A stretch of DNA of 46,794 bases, taken from assembly GCA_004321915.1 (NCBI GenBank), contig SCQE01000048.1:1-46794 (forward strand), in the 5' to 3' direction. A program made the translations under genes and the position numbers. Shown piece after piece: positions 37,759 through 46,781 of this stretch. This DNA is from Nitrospirota bacterium (GTDB lineage Bacteria > Nitrospirota > Thermodesulfovibrionia > Thermodesulfovibrionales > Dissulfurispiraceae). Position 1 is the first letter of the stretch. Each line of letters opens with the position of its first letter. The notes under the pieces were generated by a model, which worked only from the letters and a program-made list of their open reading frames with translations, had not been told where the DNA came from and ran no database searches.

Positions 37759-38667
37759 GTGGACATTCATCACCTGAGGATATTCGTCTCAGTCTTTAAG
37801 AATAGAAGCTTTTCGAGGGCCGCCGAAGCGCTCCTGCTGACACAACCCACGGTCAGCGACCATATAAGGGCGCTTGAGGAAGAGCTCGGGTGCAGATTAT
37901 TTGACAGGCTGACCAGAAAGATCATCCCGACCGCGGAAGCGGAGCTTCTGTATAACCAAGCTGTCGGAATAATAGAAAAAACGGACGGGATAAAAGGCGT
38001 AATCGGACAGCTCAAAAAAGAGATCGCCGGAACGCTCATAATAGGGGCAAGCACGATCCCCGGAACATATATACTGCCCGGGATCATCTCGTCATTCCGG
38101 GAATCGAACCCCTCGGTTTCTTTCGATGTAAGGGTTTCCGATACTAAAGGGATAATAGATATGATAGCCAAGCACGAACTCCTTATCGGGATCGTCGGCT
38201 CGAAGCTGGCCAATACTCAGATACAATACTCCAATTTCCTTCAGGACGAGATGATCGTGATAGCCGCCCCCTCGTTCGCTGCGCGAGGAACTGTATCTCC
38301 GATCAAGCTTCTGGAGTTTCCATTCGTCATGCGGGAAGAAGGCTCAGGCACTAGGCAGGAGTTCGAGAAGATATTCGATGGCAGGAACATAGACATGCAT
38401 AACTTAAGGACGGCGGCGGTCTTCGGCTCGACCGACGCTGTTAAACAGGCTGTCATGGCGGGCATGGGGGTTTCGATAGTCTCGCGCCGCGCTGTCGAAA
38501 CCGAACTGAAATTCAAGGCGGTCAAAGAGATCAAACTCAAAGATGTCCGGATGAAAAGGAATTTCCATATAGCCGTCCACAAAAACCGCGCGCTTTCCCA
38601 TCCCTACCGGATCTTTCTCGAATATCTGGTCGCCCAAAAACAGCAACAATCCTTTTCAAGCAGGTAA
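37759..38667 (+). CDS. LysR-family regulator, resembling the selenium-metabolism-associated group
   Basis: A 302-aa protein with a GTG start after AAGGA (37748-37752). The N-terminal HTH (MDIHHLRIFVSVFKNRSFSR, AAEALLLTQPTVSDHIRALE) is followed by the co-inducer-binding domain (~90-295). From memory, the closest named group is the selenium-metabolism-associated LysR regulators found next to selenium genes; I could not check this. It lies alone after the YedF/cytochrome genes on the same strand. The inducer is unknown; selenite or a sulfur/selenium metabolite is a guess. Confidence 0.8.
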   Translation: MDIHHLRIFVSVFKNRSFSRAAEALLLTQPTVSDHIRALEEELGCRLFDRLTRKIIPTAEAELLYNQAVGIIEKTDGIKGVIGQLKKEIAGTLIIGASTIPGTYILPGIISSFRESNPSVSFDVRVSDTKGIIDMIAKHELLIGIVGSKLANTQIQYSNFLQDEMIVIAAPSFAARGTVSPIKLLEFPFVMREEGSGTRQEFEKIFDGRNIDMHNLRTAAVFGSTDAVKQAVMAGMGVSIVSRRAVETELKFKAVKEIKLKDVRMKRNFHIAVHKNRALSHPYRIFLEYLVAQKQQQSFSSR

Positions 38668-38744
38668 TAAAAACGTAAATCCATCTGCGGCCAGACTGAT
38701 ACCGCAGCGTAATCAGCAAAAGCAACCTTAGTCATCACACCAAA

Positions 38745-38766
38745 GCCGCCGGGATTGACCGGCGGC
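38745..38766. terminator. Hairpin after the LysR gene
   Basis: GCCGCCGG/CCGGCGGC, a perfect 8-bp stem with a GATTGA loop. No clear U-tract. The rest of 38668-38881 holds nothing I recognise. Confidence 0.4.
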
Positions 38767-38881
38767 GCTCATCCATCAAGTTGCCGGTCACCTGTCCTGA
38801 TTGTCAGCAACGGTATGTCGAGAAAATTTGTTATTATAGAAAGTCCTTAATACATCCTGACGGGGTGCGAACATAACTCAA

Positions 38882-39619
38882 ATGAATTCTTTGACGGACA
38901 ACAGTATCTTCGACTCATGCAGAATTCTTTTCGGCCATGAGGCGGACATCAGCAACGCTTTTTTATGCTATCTGCAGCCTTCGGGAGTAAAAGCCGCCTT
39001 CAGGCAAAAGGCGCTGCTTACGCATCCGGACAGGCACATAATGTTCGATGAGCAGACCAGAAAAAAATATACCGATGAATTCATCGAAGCCGACAGGGCA
39101 TACAAACTGCTGATCGGCTATTTAAAGAAAAGGGACAATGCAACACTCAAAAAATCCGCGACCGAATTCGGGACACGGCCTTCGAATTCCGCCCGCGATT
39201 ACGGAAAATATTATTCGGGGCCGCTTCCTTCACGCAGACTTCTCTGGGGAGAGTTCCTTTATTTTTCGGGCCGGATAACATGGCTTTCGCTTATAGAGGC
39301 CATAGTCTGGCAGAGGAAGCAAAGGCCCCGCTTCGGGGAGATAGCGAAACGCTGGGGCTACCTTTGCGATAGAAAAGCCGCGCTTATTCTCGCCAAAAAG
39401 AGACCGTATGAAAAAATAGGGGAGACCGCTGTAAGGGTTGGCCTGTTGAACCTGTATCAGGTAAATGCCGTCCTTTTTTACCAAAAACTCAAGCAGGAAA
39501 AAATAGGCGGCTATTTCATAAAAAAAGGCTGTCTGACGGAAGCGGACGTCAACGCGCTGTTTGAGGAATTCAAAAGGCATAACGGCAATATGGGCTCACC
39601 TTTTAGCGGCCGCTGCTAA
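38882..39619 (+). CDS. J-domain protein with T2SSE_N-like C-terminal modules
   Basis: A 245-aa protein. The J-domain core has HPD at residues 48-50 (RQKALLTHPDRH) followed by EFIEADRAYKLL, so it should stimulate a DnaK ATPase. The C-terminal half (~125-235) contains two small repeats (WGEFLYFSGRITWLSLIEAI, FGEIAKRWGYLCDRKA / IGETAVRVGLLNLYQVNAVL, IGGYFIKKGCLTEADVNALF) like the N-terminal module of type II secretion/pilus ATPases. No zinc-finger or peptide-binding domain as in DnaJ. Specialist co-chaperone; partner unknown. Confidence 0.75.
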   Translation: MNSLTDNSIFDSCRILFGHEADISNAFLCYLQPSGVKAAFRQKALLTHPDRHIMFDEQTRKKYTDEFIEADRAYKLLIGYLKKRDNATLKKSATEFGTRPSNSARDYGKYYSGPLPSRRLLWGEFLYFSGRITWLSLIEAIVWQRKQRPRFGEIAKRWGYLCDRKAALILAKKRPYEKIGETAVRVGLLNLYQVNAVLFYQKLKQEKIGGYFIKKGCLTEADVNALFEEFKRHNGNMGSPFSGRC

Positions 39620-39624
39620 AACCG

Positions 39625-41355
39625 TCAGATCTTCTTGAACATCTTTTTCAGCTCTTGCAGGGTGATGATTATCCTTGTCGGTCTGCCGTGCGGGCAGCTG
39701 TCCGGATATTCGGTTTCGGAGAGATCTTTCAGCAGTTCGGCAACTCTGGTTTTATCGGGACTTTCTCTTTTTCCCCGTATCGAACTGTGGCAGGCAAGCC
39801 TTGCCGCCACGGCCTTTCCTGCAGAACTTACGGATTCGATGGATAGGCCGTCATCCTGCAACGAATCCTTGTTTAGAAGGGAATCCGCAGCATCGGAGAT
39901 CAAGGAATCGATGTCCGCCTCGCTTAAAAAACCGGGAAGGCTTCTGACGATAACGCTTCCTTTTCCAAAGTCCTCGATCTCTATTCCGAGCCGGTTCAAA
40001 AGGGCGAGGTTTTCTACGATCACTTTGTAGGCCCCTGCTTCAAGTCCTGTCTGCCTCGGGAAAAGCAGGCGGTGGGGAATCAGCCCGACCTGTTTCAGAA
40101 GCCGCTCATAGTTTATTCTCTCGTGCGCGGCGTGATAATCGAGAAGCATAAGACCCTCGGCGCAGCGCAGCGCGATAAAGGTGTCGCCGAGGTAAATAGG
40201 CTCTATCTCGGACGGTAAATCCGAATACGGAATGGCTTGCGGTTCGGCAACAGACCATGCGTCGGGCCTGAATATCTGCGTGTAATCGAGCGGTGACGCG
40301 CCGCCTGTTGAAAAAGCAGTGTAAGGTTTTCGGTATGCGGTTGCTTCAGGAGATTCTTCGTATTGCTTGTTTCCGCTCTTTCTCAACGCTTCGACGACCG
40401 CTATCCGGACGAAACTTACTATGCTGCTTTTGTCGGAGAAGCGCACCTCGCGTTTAGCAGGATGCACATTAAAGTCCACCTTTGCCGGGTCCATATCGAT
40501 AAAGACAAAGAATACCGGGTGTTTGTCTTTAGGCATCATGTTCTCGTATGCTTTGTAAACGGCATAGGACACGGCTGCGTCTCTGACCGGACGCCTGTTG
40601 ATGAAAACATACTGGTTGGTTTTGTTGTTCCTGAAATTTAGCGGGTTTCCTGCAAACACCTTCGCCGAAATATCGCCCCCCTGTTTTTCCGATTCGATCA
40701 GATCGTCGACGAACTCTTTACCGAAGATCTGCGCCAAACGTTCACGCAAGGATTTTGCGGGAGACAACAGCAATGTCTCGGAGCCGTCCGTTCTCATGGT
40801 GAAGGATATCTGAAAATGAGAAATCGCCTCCTGAGTTACGGCATTGATAATGTGGTAGTTCTCGGTGCTGTCGGTCTTTAAGAACTTGCGGCGCGCAGGC
40901 GTATTGTAGAAAATGTCTCTTATTTCGATGGACGTGCCTGTCATCGGACAGTCCCGCAGGTCTCGCACTTCTCCGCCCTCTATTTCCAAGCATGTGCCTG
41001 TTTCTCCGGCGAGGGCGGTCGACAACCTTACCTTTGCAACCGATGCGATGGATGAAAGGGCTTCTCCCCTGAACCCCATGGTGCGGATATTGAAGAGATC
41101 GTTTTCGCTTTTGATCTTGCTCGTAGCATAGCGCTCAAAAGCAAGCAGTGCGTCATCTTTCGACATGCCTGTTCCGTTGTCGGATATGCGTATCAGCCTT
41201 CTGCCTGCTTTTTCTACCTCTACCTGAATATTGACGGCGAGCGCGTCTATAGAGTTTTCTAACAGCTCTTTTACGACAGAGGCCGGCCGCTCGACAACCT
41301 CTCCCGCAGCTATCTTGTTCCTGAGCAGTTCTGGAAGGACGCTGATAACGGACAT
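39625..41355 (-). CDS. mutL: DNA mismatch repair protein MutL
   Basis: A 576-aa protein. GHKL motifs: LLENSIDA (N box), RISDNGTGM, and ATSKI..TMGFRGEALSSIA. C-terminal endonuclease motif DYHAAHERINYE, a variant of DQHA(x)2E(x)4E, plus ACHSSIRG and SCPHGRP, so it is likely a nicking MutL. Start taken at ATG 41355 (MSVISVLPELLRNKIAAGEV); a GTG 18 bp upstream overlaps a TATAAT (41371-41366) that sits 9 bp before the ATG and would give a nearly leaderless mRNA. No mutS in the window. Converges with the J-domain gene (5-bp gap). Confidence 0.95.
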   Translation of the reverse strand: MSVISVLPELLRNKIAAGEVVERPASVVKELLENSIDALAVNIQVEVEKAGRRLIRISDNGTGMSKDDALLAFERYATSKIKSENDLFNIRTMGFRGEALSSIASVAKVRLSTALAGETGTCLEIEGGEVRDLRDCPMTGTSIEIRDIFYNTPARRKFLKTDSTENYHIINAVTQEAISHFQISFTMRTDGSETLLLSPAKSLRERLAQIFGKEFVDDLIESEKQGGDISAKVFAGNPLNFRNNKTNQYVFINRRPVRDAAVSYAVYKAYENMMPKDKHPVFFVFIDMDPAKVDFNVHPAKREVRFSDKSSIVSFVRIAVVEALRKSGNKQYEESPEATAYRKPYTAFSTGGASPLDYTQIFRPDAWSVAEPQAIPYSDLPSEIEPIYLGDTFIALRCAEGLMLLDYHAAHERINYERLLKQVGLIPHRLLFPRQTGLEAGAYKVIVENLALLNRLGIEIEDFGKGSVIVRSLPGFLSEADIDSLISDAADSLLNKDSLQDDGLSIESVSSAGKAVAARLACHSSIRGKRESPDKTRVAELLKDLSETEYPDSCPHGRPTRIIITLQELKKMFKKI

Positions 41356-41396
41356 AATATTTGTATTATACACGTTGAGAGGGCTGAGCGGACGCC

Positions 41397-42041
41397 CTAA
41401 CCGTTCCAGCCGAACTCGCCTATCAGCGGCACAAAGACGCAGGGAGTATGATACTCTTTTAAAAGCGTGTTGTTCCGTTTCGTTGCCTTTATGAGTACTT
41501 GTGAGTACCTTTCTCCGACAGGAACTACCATAATGCCGCCGTCTTTCAGCTGTTCTATAAGCGGGGCCGGAATGTCCGGTGTTGCGGCGGTTATGATTAT
41601 GCCGTCAAACGGCGCATTTTCCGGCAGCCCCAAGGTTCCGTCCCCCACATGAGCGAATATATTATCAAGCCCTATTGCCCTAAATTTACTTGCCGCCCTC
41701 ACGGATAAAGCCGGTATTCTCTCGATAGTATGGACCTCCTTAGCGAGCGCAGCGAGCACTGCCGCCTGATACCCTGAGCCCGTGCCTATTTCGAGCACCT
41801 TTTCGTAGCCTTTAAGTCCGAGCAGTTCGGTCATTATCGCCACCATGTAAGGTTGTGATATCGTCTGGTTCTCGCCGATAGGCATAGCCATATCAGCGTA
41901 AGCGCTGTCTATGATAGCGTCCGGGACAAAGAGGTGGCGGGGCACGCTGCGCATGGCTTCGAGCACCCGAACATCCGAAATCCCGCGCGGGACCAGCTGC
42001 GTATCGACCATTCTGTCTCGAAAGAGCTTAAAATCATCCAT
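41397..42041 (-). CDS. pcm: Protein-L-isoaspartate O-methyltransferase
   Basis: A 214-aa protein with the family signature: FRDRMVDTQLVPRGISDVRVLEAMRSVPRHLFV, PIGENQTISQPYMVAIMTELL, VLEIGTGSGYQAAVLAAL, and PFDGIIITAATPDIPAPLIEQL. It methylates isoaspartyl residues in aged proteins so they can be repaired. Its start overlaps the end of the FAD oxidoreductase gene by 8 bp. Confidence 0.95.
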   Translation of the reverse strand: MDDFKLFRDRMVDTQLVPRGISDVRVLEAMRSVPRHLFVPDAIIDSAYADMAMPIGENQTISQPYMVAIMTELLGLKGYEKVLEIGTGSGYQAAVLAALAKEVHTIERIPALSVRAASKFRAIGLDNIFAHVGDGTLGLPENAPFDGIIITAATPDIPAPLIEQLKDGGIMVVPVGERYSQVLIKATKRNNTLLKEYHTPCVFVPLIGEFGWNG

Positions 42042-43428
42042 TGCGCTTCAATATCTCCCTTGCTGCTATGACGCCTGAGGCCGATGCCTGAATAAGTCCC
42101 CTGCTTACGCCCGCGCCGTCGCCTATCGCAAAGAGGTTTTCTATGGCGGTTTCCAAGCAGTTGTTCAGCTTGACCTGCATGGAATAAAATTTGACCTCTA
42201 CCCCGTAAAGCAGTGTGTGACTTGAATTTACGCCGGGCGCTATACGGTCGAGCGCCTTAAGCATTTCTGTTATATCGGCAAGATACCTGTAAGGCAGGAC
42301 AAAGCTAAGGTCTCCGGGAGTTGCGTCCTTGAGCGTAGGGGACACTATGCCTTTTGAAATTCTTTCGGGCGTCGAACGCCTGCCCTTCAATAAATCGCCG
42401 AGACGCTGGACAATCACCCCGCCGCCGATAAAGTTCGCAAGCCGGGCAATATACATGCCGTAGGATATAGGTTCGTCGAAAGGCTCTGTGAAGAAGGTGC
42501 TCACGAGTATCGCAAAGTTGGTATTGTCCGTACGCTTGCCTGCATAACTGTGGCCGTTGACCGTCCAGATGTCCTTGAAATGTTCCTTTACAACCTCTCC
42601 ATAAGGATTTACGCAGAAAGTCCTGACCCTGTCGTCGAATTTCTTCGAATAGAATATTATCTTCGGCTCGTAGGTTATTGCGGTGAGCGGCTCCATAACC
42701 GCCGCCGGCACCTCGACCCTTACGCCTATGTCCACAGGATTCTTGAGCAGTTCGAGCTTCAGCCTCCGCGCTTCGGACTCGAGCCACTTTGCAGAAGCGC
42801 GTCCGGGAGCGAGTATCACATATTCAGCGGCTATCTCTCTGCCGTCCTCAAGTCTCACGCCTCTGACCGCACGGTCTTCGATTATAATGTTCTCAGCCGA
42901 AACGCAAAAGAGCGTATCCACCCTTCCGTTTATCGCCTCACGCATTTTTTTGAGCACATCCCTGCATCTGTCTGTGCCTATATGGCGTATCTTCGAAGGC
43001 ATGAATGTGAGTTCGTTTTGGGCGCATAAGGTCTTGATATCTCCGATTTGTGATTCGTCGCCCCCGTAAACCTCGCCCGGCGCACCGTACCGCACATACA
43101 CATCGTCCACATAATTGATAAGCGACTGCAAGGTTGCTGCGTCAATATATCTCGAAAGAAACCCTCCGATTTCGTGGGAGAGCGTAAGCTTGCCGTCGCT
43201 GTACGCGCCGGCGCCGCCCCATCCGCTCACCACACCGCACTCTTTGCATGAAGCGCAGTTGACCCCTTTGCTTTCCATAGGGCAATCACGCTCGTTTATG
43301 TCGCTCCCTCTTTCGATTATAAGGATGCTCAGGTTATTATTCGCGTTCAACAGTTCGAGGGCCGCAAATATCCCGGCAGGCCCTGCGCCCACTATCACGA
43401 CGTCGTATTTTTTCTTATGCCCGGACAT
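42034..43428 (-). CDS. NAD(P)/FAD-dependent oxidoreductase (COG2509-type flavoprotein)
   Basis: A 464-aa protein from ATG 43428; an in-frame extension to 43581 is rejected because it would overlap the divergent helicase gene and the FAD motif begins right after this Met. N-terminal dinucleotide fold KKYDVVIVGAGPAGIFAALEL, then a Cys cluster NCASCKECGVVSGWGGAGAYSDGKL, typical of this uncharacterised dehydrogenase family. C-terminal FAD-binding GVEVKFYSMQVKLNNCLET..NLFAIGDGAGVSRGLIQAS. Substrate unknown; anaerobes commonly encode it. Confidence 0.85.
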   Translation of the reverse strand: MSGHKKKYDVVIVGAGPAGIFAALELLNANNNLSILIIERGSDINERDCPMESKGVNCASCKECGVVSGWGGAGAYSDGKLTLSHEIGGFLSRYIDAATLQSLINYVDDVYVRYGAPGEVYGGDESQIGDIKTLCAQNELTFMPSKIRHIGTDRCRDVLKKMREAINGRVDTLFCVSAENIIIEDRAVRGVRLEDGREIAAEYVILAPGRASAKWLESEARRLKLELLKNPVDIGVRVEVPAAVMEPLTAITYEPKIIFYSKKFDDRVRTFCVNPYGEVVKEHFKDIWTVNGHSYAGKRTDNTNFAILVSTFFTEPFDEPISYGMYIARLANFIGGGVIVQRLGDLLKGRRSTPERISKGIVSPTLKDATPGDLSFVLPYRYLADITEMLKALDRIAPGVNSSHTLLYGVEVKFYSMQVKLNNCLETAIENLFAIGDGAGVSRGLIQASASGVIAAREILKRNG

Positions 43429-43504
43429 GGTCTGAATGAAATTAATTGAAAGCCTTCTGTAAGATAAATATATCACTAAATAAGGCGTCCGTAAACCAAA
43501 ATTA

Positions 43505-45397
43505 ATGGAAAAACATAACTCAGCCGATAGCCTCTCGTCCGAATCCTCTGCATTTCTGCGCAGGGAGGTCGCATCCGCCATGCCCGATTACGAGGTTAGA
43601 GACCCGCAGGTGGCGATGATGACCGCCTGCGCCAAGACCATCGAAAAAGGCGGCTCCCTGCTCGTCGAAGCAGGCACAGGCACAGGCAAGACCTTCGCGT
43701 ATCTGATACCCATTATCCTTTCCGGAGTGAAGGCCATAATCTCTACGCGGACCATCAATCTGCAGGAGCAGATAGCATCCAAAGACTTGGCCTTCCTTTC
43801 GAAGATAAAGCCGTTCGATTATGCGATAGCCAAGGGCCGCGCAAATTATCTCTGTTTGAGGCGGCTCAATGCCTTCCGCACAGATGATCCTCAGGAGACC
43901 GAAGAGTACAAGATACTGGCCCGCTGGTCTTCCGGGACCAAGACCGGGGACATCGAAGATTACGAGGCGCGCAGAAGCCTGATATGGGAGCGCGTATCTT
44001 CGGATGCTGACGCATGCAAAGGGAACAGATGCCCCTTTTATAAAAAATGCTTTTATTATTTCGCGAGAGGCAGATGGGAAGAGGCGCAGATCGTCGTAGC
44101 AAATCACGCGCTCGTCGGCATAAACGCTATGTTCCATGCAGACTCAAAGATACTGCCGCAGGCCGAAGCACTGATACTCGATGAGGCGCATGCTCTCGAC
44201 GGCGTGCTTTCCGAAGTGGCAGGAATAACGCTTTCGCAGAAAGGCTTTGAGCGCGCCCTAAACCGCTTTTTGCGGACCGATGAACGCGGGCTTTACAAGG
44301 GCATACTCTCACAATCGCCCGACCTCTTTCCGGTGATAGAGGCGTTGCGCAGCGAACTGTCGCTGTTCTGGGTCAGCGCAAGAAACAGGCTGAAGCACAG
44401 AACAGCCATAAAAGGCGAATTCAGCCTTCGAGATTTTGCATTGTCCCTTGCGGACTCGATATTCTCGGCATCCGACAGGATAAAGAACTCTACGCTCGGC
44501 CTCTTCCATGAGGACGACGAGCTCGAAATGCGTGCAGGACTGATAAAACTCCATGCCTTTGCAGAAGGGCTGAAGGCGTTTGCGGAAGGCGAGATAGAGG
44601 ACAACGACAATTATGTGAGGTGGGCAGAGATAGAGGAGCGCAGGACAGCGCTCAGGATGTCTCCTGTTTATCCGCGCGATTTCGTGAGGCAGAGCCTGCG
44701 GCCTGATTTCAATACGGTGCTGCTTACCTCTGCCACGCTGTCTGTTTCCGGAGACTTCGGGTTCATAAAAAATCTGTTAGGCTTTGACGATACTGCCACG
44801 CTGTCTCTCTCATCGCCTTTCGACCTTAAAAATATGATAGAGGTGAAGGTCTTTAAAGGCGTCAACCATAAAGAGGCCGACTCTGCTGAGAAGCTGGCGG
44901 AGGCGATAATCGAAGAGGCCTCAAGGAAGGACGGCGGCCTGCTCGCCCTATTTACCTCGCGTGATGTTATGAACAGGACATGGGAGCGCTCCATAGAAGC
45001 GCTCAGTTCTATGGGGCTGAATCCGCTGATGCAGGGTGAATTACCGAACAGCACGCTCTTGGAAATAATGCGGGATTCGACCAATACTGTCCTCTTCGGT
45101 CTCGATTCATTTTGGGAGGGCGTGGATGTGAAGGGCGATGCGCTGAAATCCATAGTCATAACAAAGCTGCCGTTCGAGGTGCCGACAGAGCCGATAGTGC
45201 AGGCGCGCACTGAAGTGATAGAGAAGCAGGGCGGCAACTCTTTCTACGAATATTCCCTGCCGAAGGCTGTGCTTAAATTCAAGCAGGGCTTTGGAAGGCT
45301 CATCAGGTCAAAGACAGACAGCGGCAGGATCATCATCTGCGACGACAGGATAGAGACCAAGATGTACGGCAGAAAATTCCGGGAAGTTTATAAATAG
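43505..45397 (+). CDS. DinG/XPD-like ATP-dependent DNA helicase
   Basis: A 630-aa superfamily 2 helicase. Walker A is AGTGTGKT (~residues 56-63), motif Ia ISTRTINLQEQI, DEAH box ILDEAHAL (~225), motif III LLTSATL, and C-terminal motif VI FGRLIRSK. A likely [4Fe-4S] cluster is bound by Cys in NYLCLRR, ACKGNRCPFYKKC. It unwinds DNA (5'-3' in the family), for example at R-loops or damaged forks. Transcribed away from the flavoprotein gene, with 76 bp between the starts. Confidence 0.9.
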   Translation: MEKHNSADSLSSESSAFLRREVASAMPDYEVRDPQVAMMTACAKTIEKGGSLLVEAGTGTGKTFAYLIPIILSGVKAIISTRTINLQEQIASKDLAFLSKIKPFDYAIAKGRANYLCLRRLNAFRTDDPQETEEYKILARWSSGTKTGDIEDYEARRSLIWERVSSDADACKGNRCPFYKKCFYYFARGRWEEAQIVVANHALVGINAMFHADSKILPQAEALILDEAHALDGVLSEVAGITLSQKGFERALNRFLRTDERGLYKGILSQSPDLFPVIEALRSELSLFWVSARNRLKHRTAIKGEFSLRDFALSLADSIFSASDRIKNSTLGLFHEDDELEMRAGLIKLHAFAEGLKAFAEGEIEDNDNYVRWAEIEERRTALRMSPVYPRDFVRQSLRPDFNTVLLTSATLSVSGDFGFIKNLLGFDDTATLSLSSPFDLKNMIEVKVFKGVNHKEADSAEKLAEAIIEEASRKDGGLLALFTSRDVMNRTWERSIEALSSMGLNPLMQGELPNSTLLEIMRDSTNTVLFGLDSFWEGVDVKGDALKSIVITKLPFEVPTEPIVQARTEVIEKQGGNSFYEYSLPKAVLKFKQGFGRLIRSKTDSGRIIICDDRIETKMYGRKFREVYK

Positions 45398-45470
45398 ATA
45401 GTTTTTGTATCGTGTGCCTGTTTTTTTGGATATAATTTAAGAATCAAATCTATTTTATGGAGGGATTAAG

Positions 45471-45698
45471 ATGAAGATTCTGAAGGTTGTCCTTTGTATG
45501 CTTGTCGCGCTTGGGCTTGCGTTGTCCACGGCCTTTGCCGCAGGCGACGCCGTAAAAGGAAAAGCCCTGTACAATGACGCCAAGTTCGGCGGAGGAACAA
45601 GCGGAAAATCCTGCAACTCATGCCATCCTGACGGGAAAAGGCTCGAAGGGGCTGCCGATAGAAATATGGAATTAGGGACAGCGACCGTTAAAACATAG
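45471..45698 (+). CDS. Short monoheme cytochrome c, probably C-terminally truncated
   Basis: A 75-aa protein with a signal peptide (1-~23, ..AFAA), then GDAVKGKALYND and heme motif CNSCH (KSCNSCHPDGKRLEG). Related small cytochromes continue another ~40-60 residues with an axial Met; here the frame ends in TAG at 45696-45698 after ATVKT. A TATAAT lies at 45431-45436 and a good RBS (GGAGGG) upstream. Either a degenerate gene or an unusually short cytochrome. Confidence 0.65.
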   Translation: MKILKVVLCMLVALGLALSTAFAAGDAVKGKALYNDAKFGGGTSGKSCNSCHPDGKRLEGAADRNMELGTATVKT

Positions 45699-45759
45699 CT
45701 TCACAGCAACCATGCCGTGATAAAATATTAACAGTTACCTTAAGCGAAGGAGGGACGCC

Positions 45760-45948
45760 ATGGAAACTTTAAAACAGGAAGCCATCAGGGTAATTTCAAA
45801 GCTGCCCGAGACTTCAAGCCTTGACGACATAATGTACGAGCTTTATGTCGTTGACAAGGTAAAAAAGGGCAGAGAGGCAGTAGAGCACGGAGAAACGATT
45901 TCGATTGAAGATTTAAAAAGAGAAATGCAATCCAGAAAGGAATTATGA
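45760..45948 (+). CDS. Small antitoxin-like protein
   Basis: A 62-aa protein (ISKLPETSSLDDIMYELYVV then KKGREAVEHGETISIEDLKREM). This resembles the RelB/StbD-like antitoxins normally paired with ParE-type toxins, but here it is followed by an MNT-HEPN pair, overlapping the MNT gene as ATGA. RBS AAGGAGGG. Confidence 0.6.
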   Translation: METLKQEAIRVISKLPETSSLDDIMYELYVVDKVKKGREAVEHGETISIEDLKREMQSRKEL

Positions 45949-46319
45949 ATACTTCAAGGCAAAAAACGAATCAAAAAACAGCGAGAACAAGTCGCAGAGC
46001 AGAGCCTCTGTCCCGTGAAGATATAATCGCAACATTACGAAAAGCGATGCCTTCTTTAAAAAACAGCTACGGCGTAAAAAGAATAATCATTTACGGTTCT
46101 TTTGCTAAAGGGACTCAGAGGAAAAAGAGCGATGTTGATATTCTGGTTGACCTCAAAAAGCCGATAGGATTTGAATTTGTATCTCTTGCGGACGAGCTTG
46201 AAAAGATACTCGGCAGAAAGGTTGATTTAGCAACTTATAATCATTATAGGAGCAGTTTTCAGAACCCTCGGTACAAGCACATTGCGGAGGACATAAAAGG
46301 GAGCTTGGTTTATGTCTAA
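45945..46319 (+). CDS. MNT-domain nucleotidyltransferase antitoxin (MntA-like)
   Basis: A 124-aa protein with the minimal nucleotidyltransferase motif GSFAKGTQRKKSDVDILVDL (GSxAxG..SDxD). In HEPN/MNT systems this protein neutralises the HEPN RNase by adding AMP units. It overlaps the HEPN gene by 8 bp. N-terminal ~25 residues are basic and of low complexity. Confidence 0.85.
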   Translation: MNTSRQKTNQKTARTSRRAEPLSREDIIATLRKAMPSLKNSYGVKRIIIYGSFAKGTQRKKSDVDILVDLKKPIGFEFVSLADELEKILGRKVDLATYNHYRSSFQNPRYKHIAEDIKGSLVYV

Positions 46320-46662
46320 GAAACGAAGGGACAAAGATTTTGTTGGAGATATTTTAGAGGCGATAGAAAATATCAGTTCTTACACAAACGGGATGACTTA
46401 TAAAGAATTTCTTGATGACCGCAAAACGCGGGATGCTGTTGTAAGAAATTTCGAGATAATCGGGGAAGCGGCAAAAAACATTTCGGCTGATTTTAAGGCA
46501 AAGCAGACTGATGTTCCTTGGAAAACCCTTGCCGGTTTTAGAGATAAGTTGATACATTTTTATTTTGGAGTTGATTACAAAATAGTCTGGAATATCATAA
46601 AAAAGCAGATGCCTAAACTGAGAAAACAGATTGCTGCAATTGTACAATCCCAAGAAAAATAG
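46312..46662 (+). CDS. HEPN-domain toxin (HepT-like, DUF86)
   Basis: A 116-aa HEPN RNase: the RX4HXY motif appears as RDKLIHFY, preceded by FEIIGEAAKNIS and VPWKTLAGF. Expected to cleave RNA when the MNT partner is lost. Complete pair with the upstream MNT gene. Confidence 0.88.
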   Translation: MSKKRRDKDFVGDILEAIENISSYTNGMTYKEFLDDRKTRDAVVRNFEIIGEAAKNISADFKAKQTDVPWKTLAGFRDKLIHFYFGVDYKIVWNIIKKQMPKLRKQIAAIVQSQEK

Positions 46663-46697
46663 CGTCAGTTCCAGTTACTAAGGAATACATTTACAAT

Positions 46698-46781
46698 GCC
46701 ACATGATTTGTCATTCCCGCGAAGGCGGGAATCCAGAAATATCTTGAAAATACTGGATCCCCGGGTCAAGCCCGAGGATGA
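46698..46781. repeat. Dispersed palindromic element, copy C
   Basis: Matches window positions 1-84 at 83 of 84 bases (one T/C difference at 76/46773). After 46781 the sequence diverges (GTGCGCCTGAGAG to the end). Lies just after the HEPN gene at the right end of the window. Confidence 0.85.

Noticed and set aside
43429-43581. 51-residue N-terminal extension of the FAD oxidoreductase
   Set aside because: It overlaps the divergent helicase gene, is not like any flavoprotein N-terminus, and the GAGPAG motif lies normally behind Met 43428.
45696-45698. Recoding of the stop codon of the short cytochrome
   Set aside because: It is TAG, not TGA, and the frame after it closes quickly.
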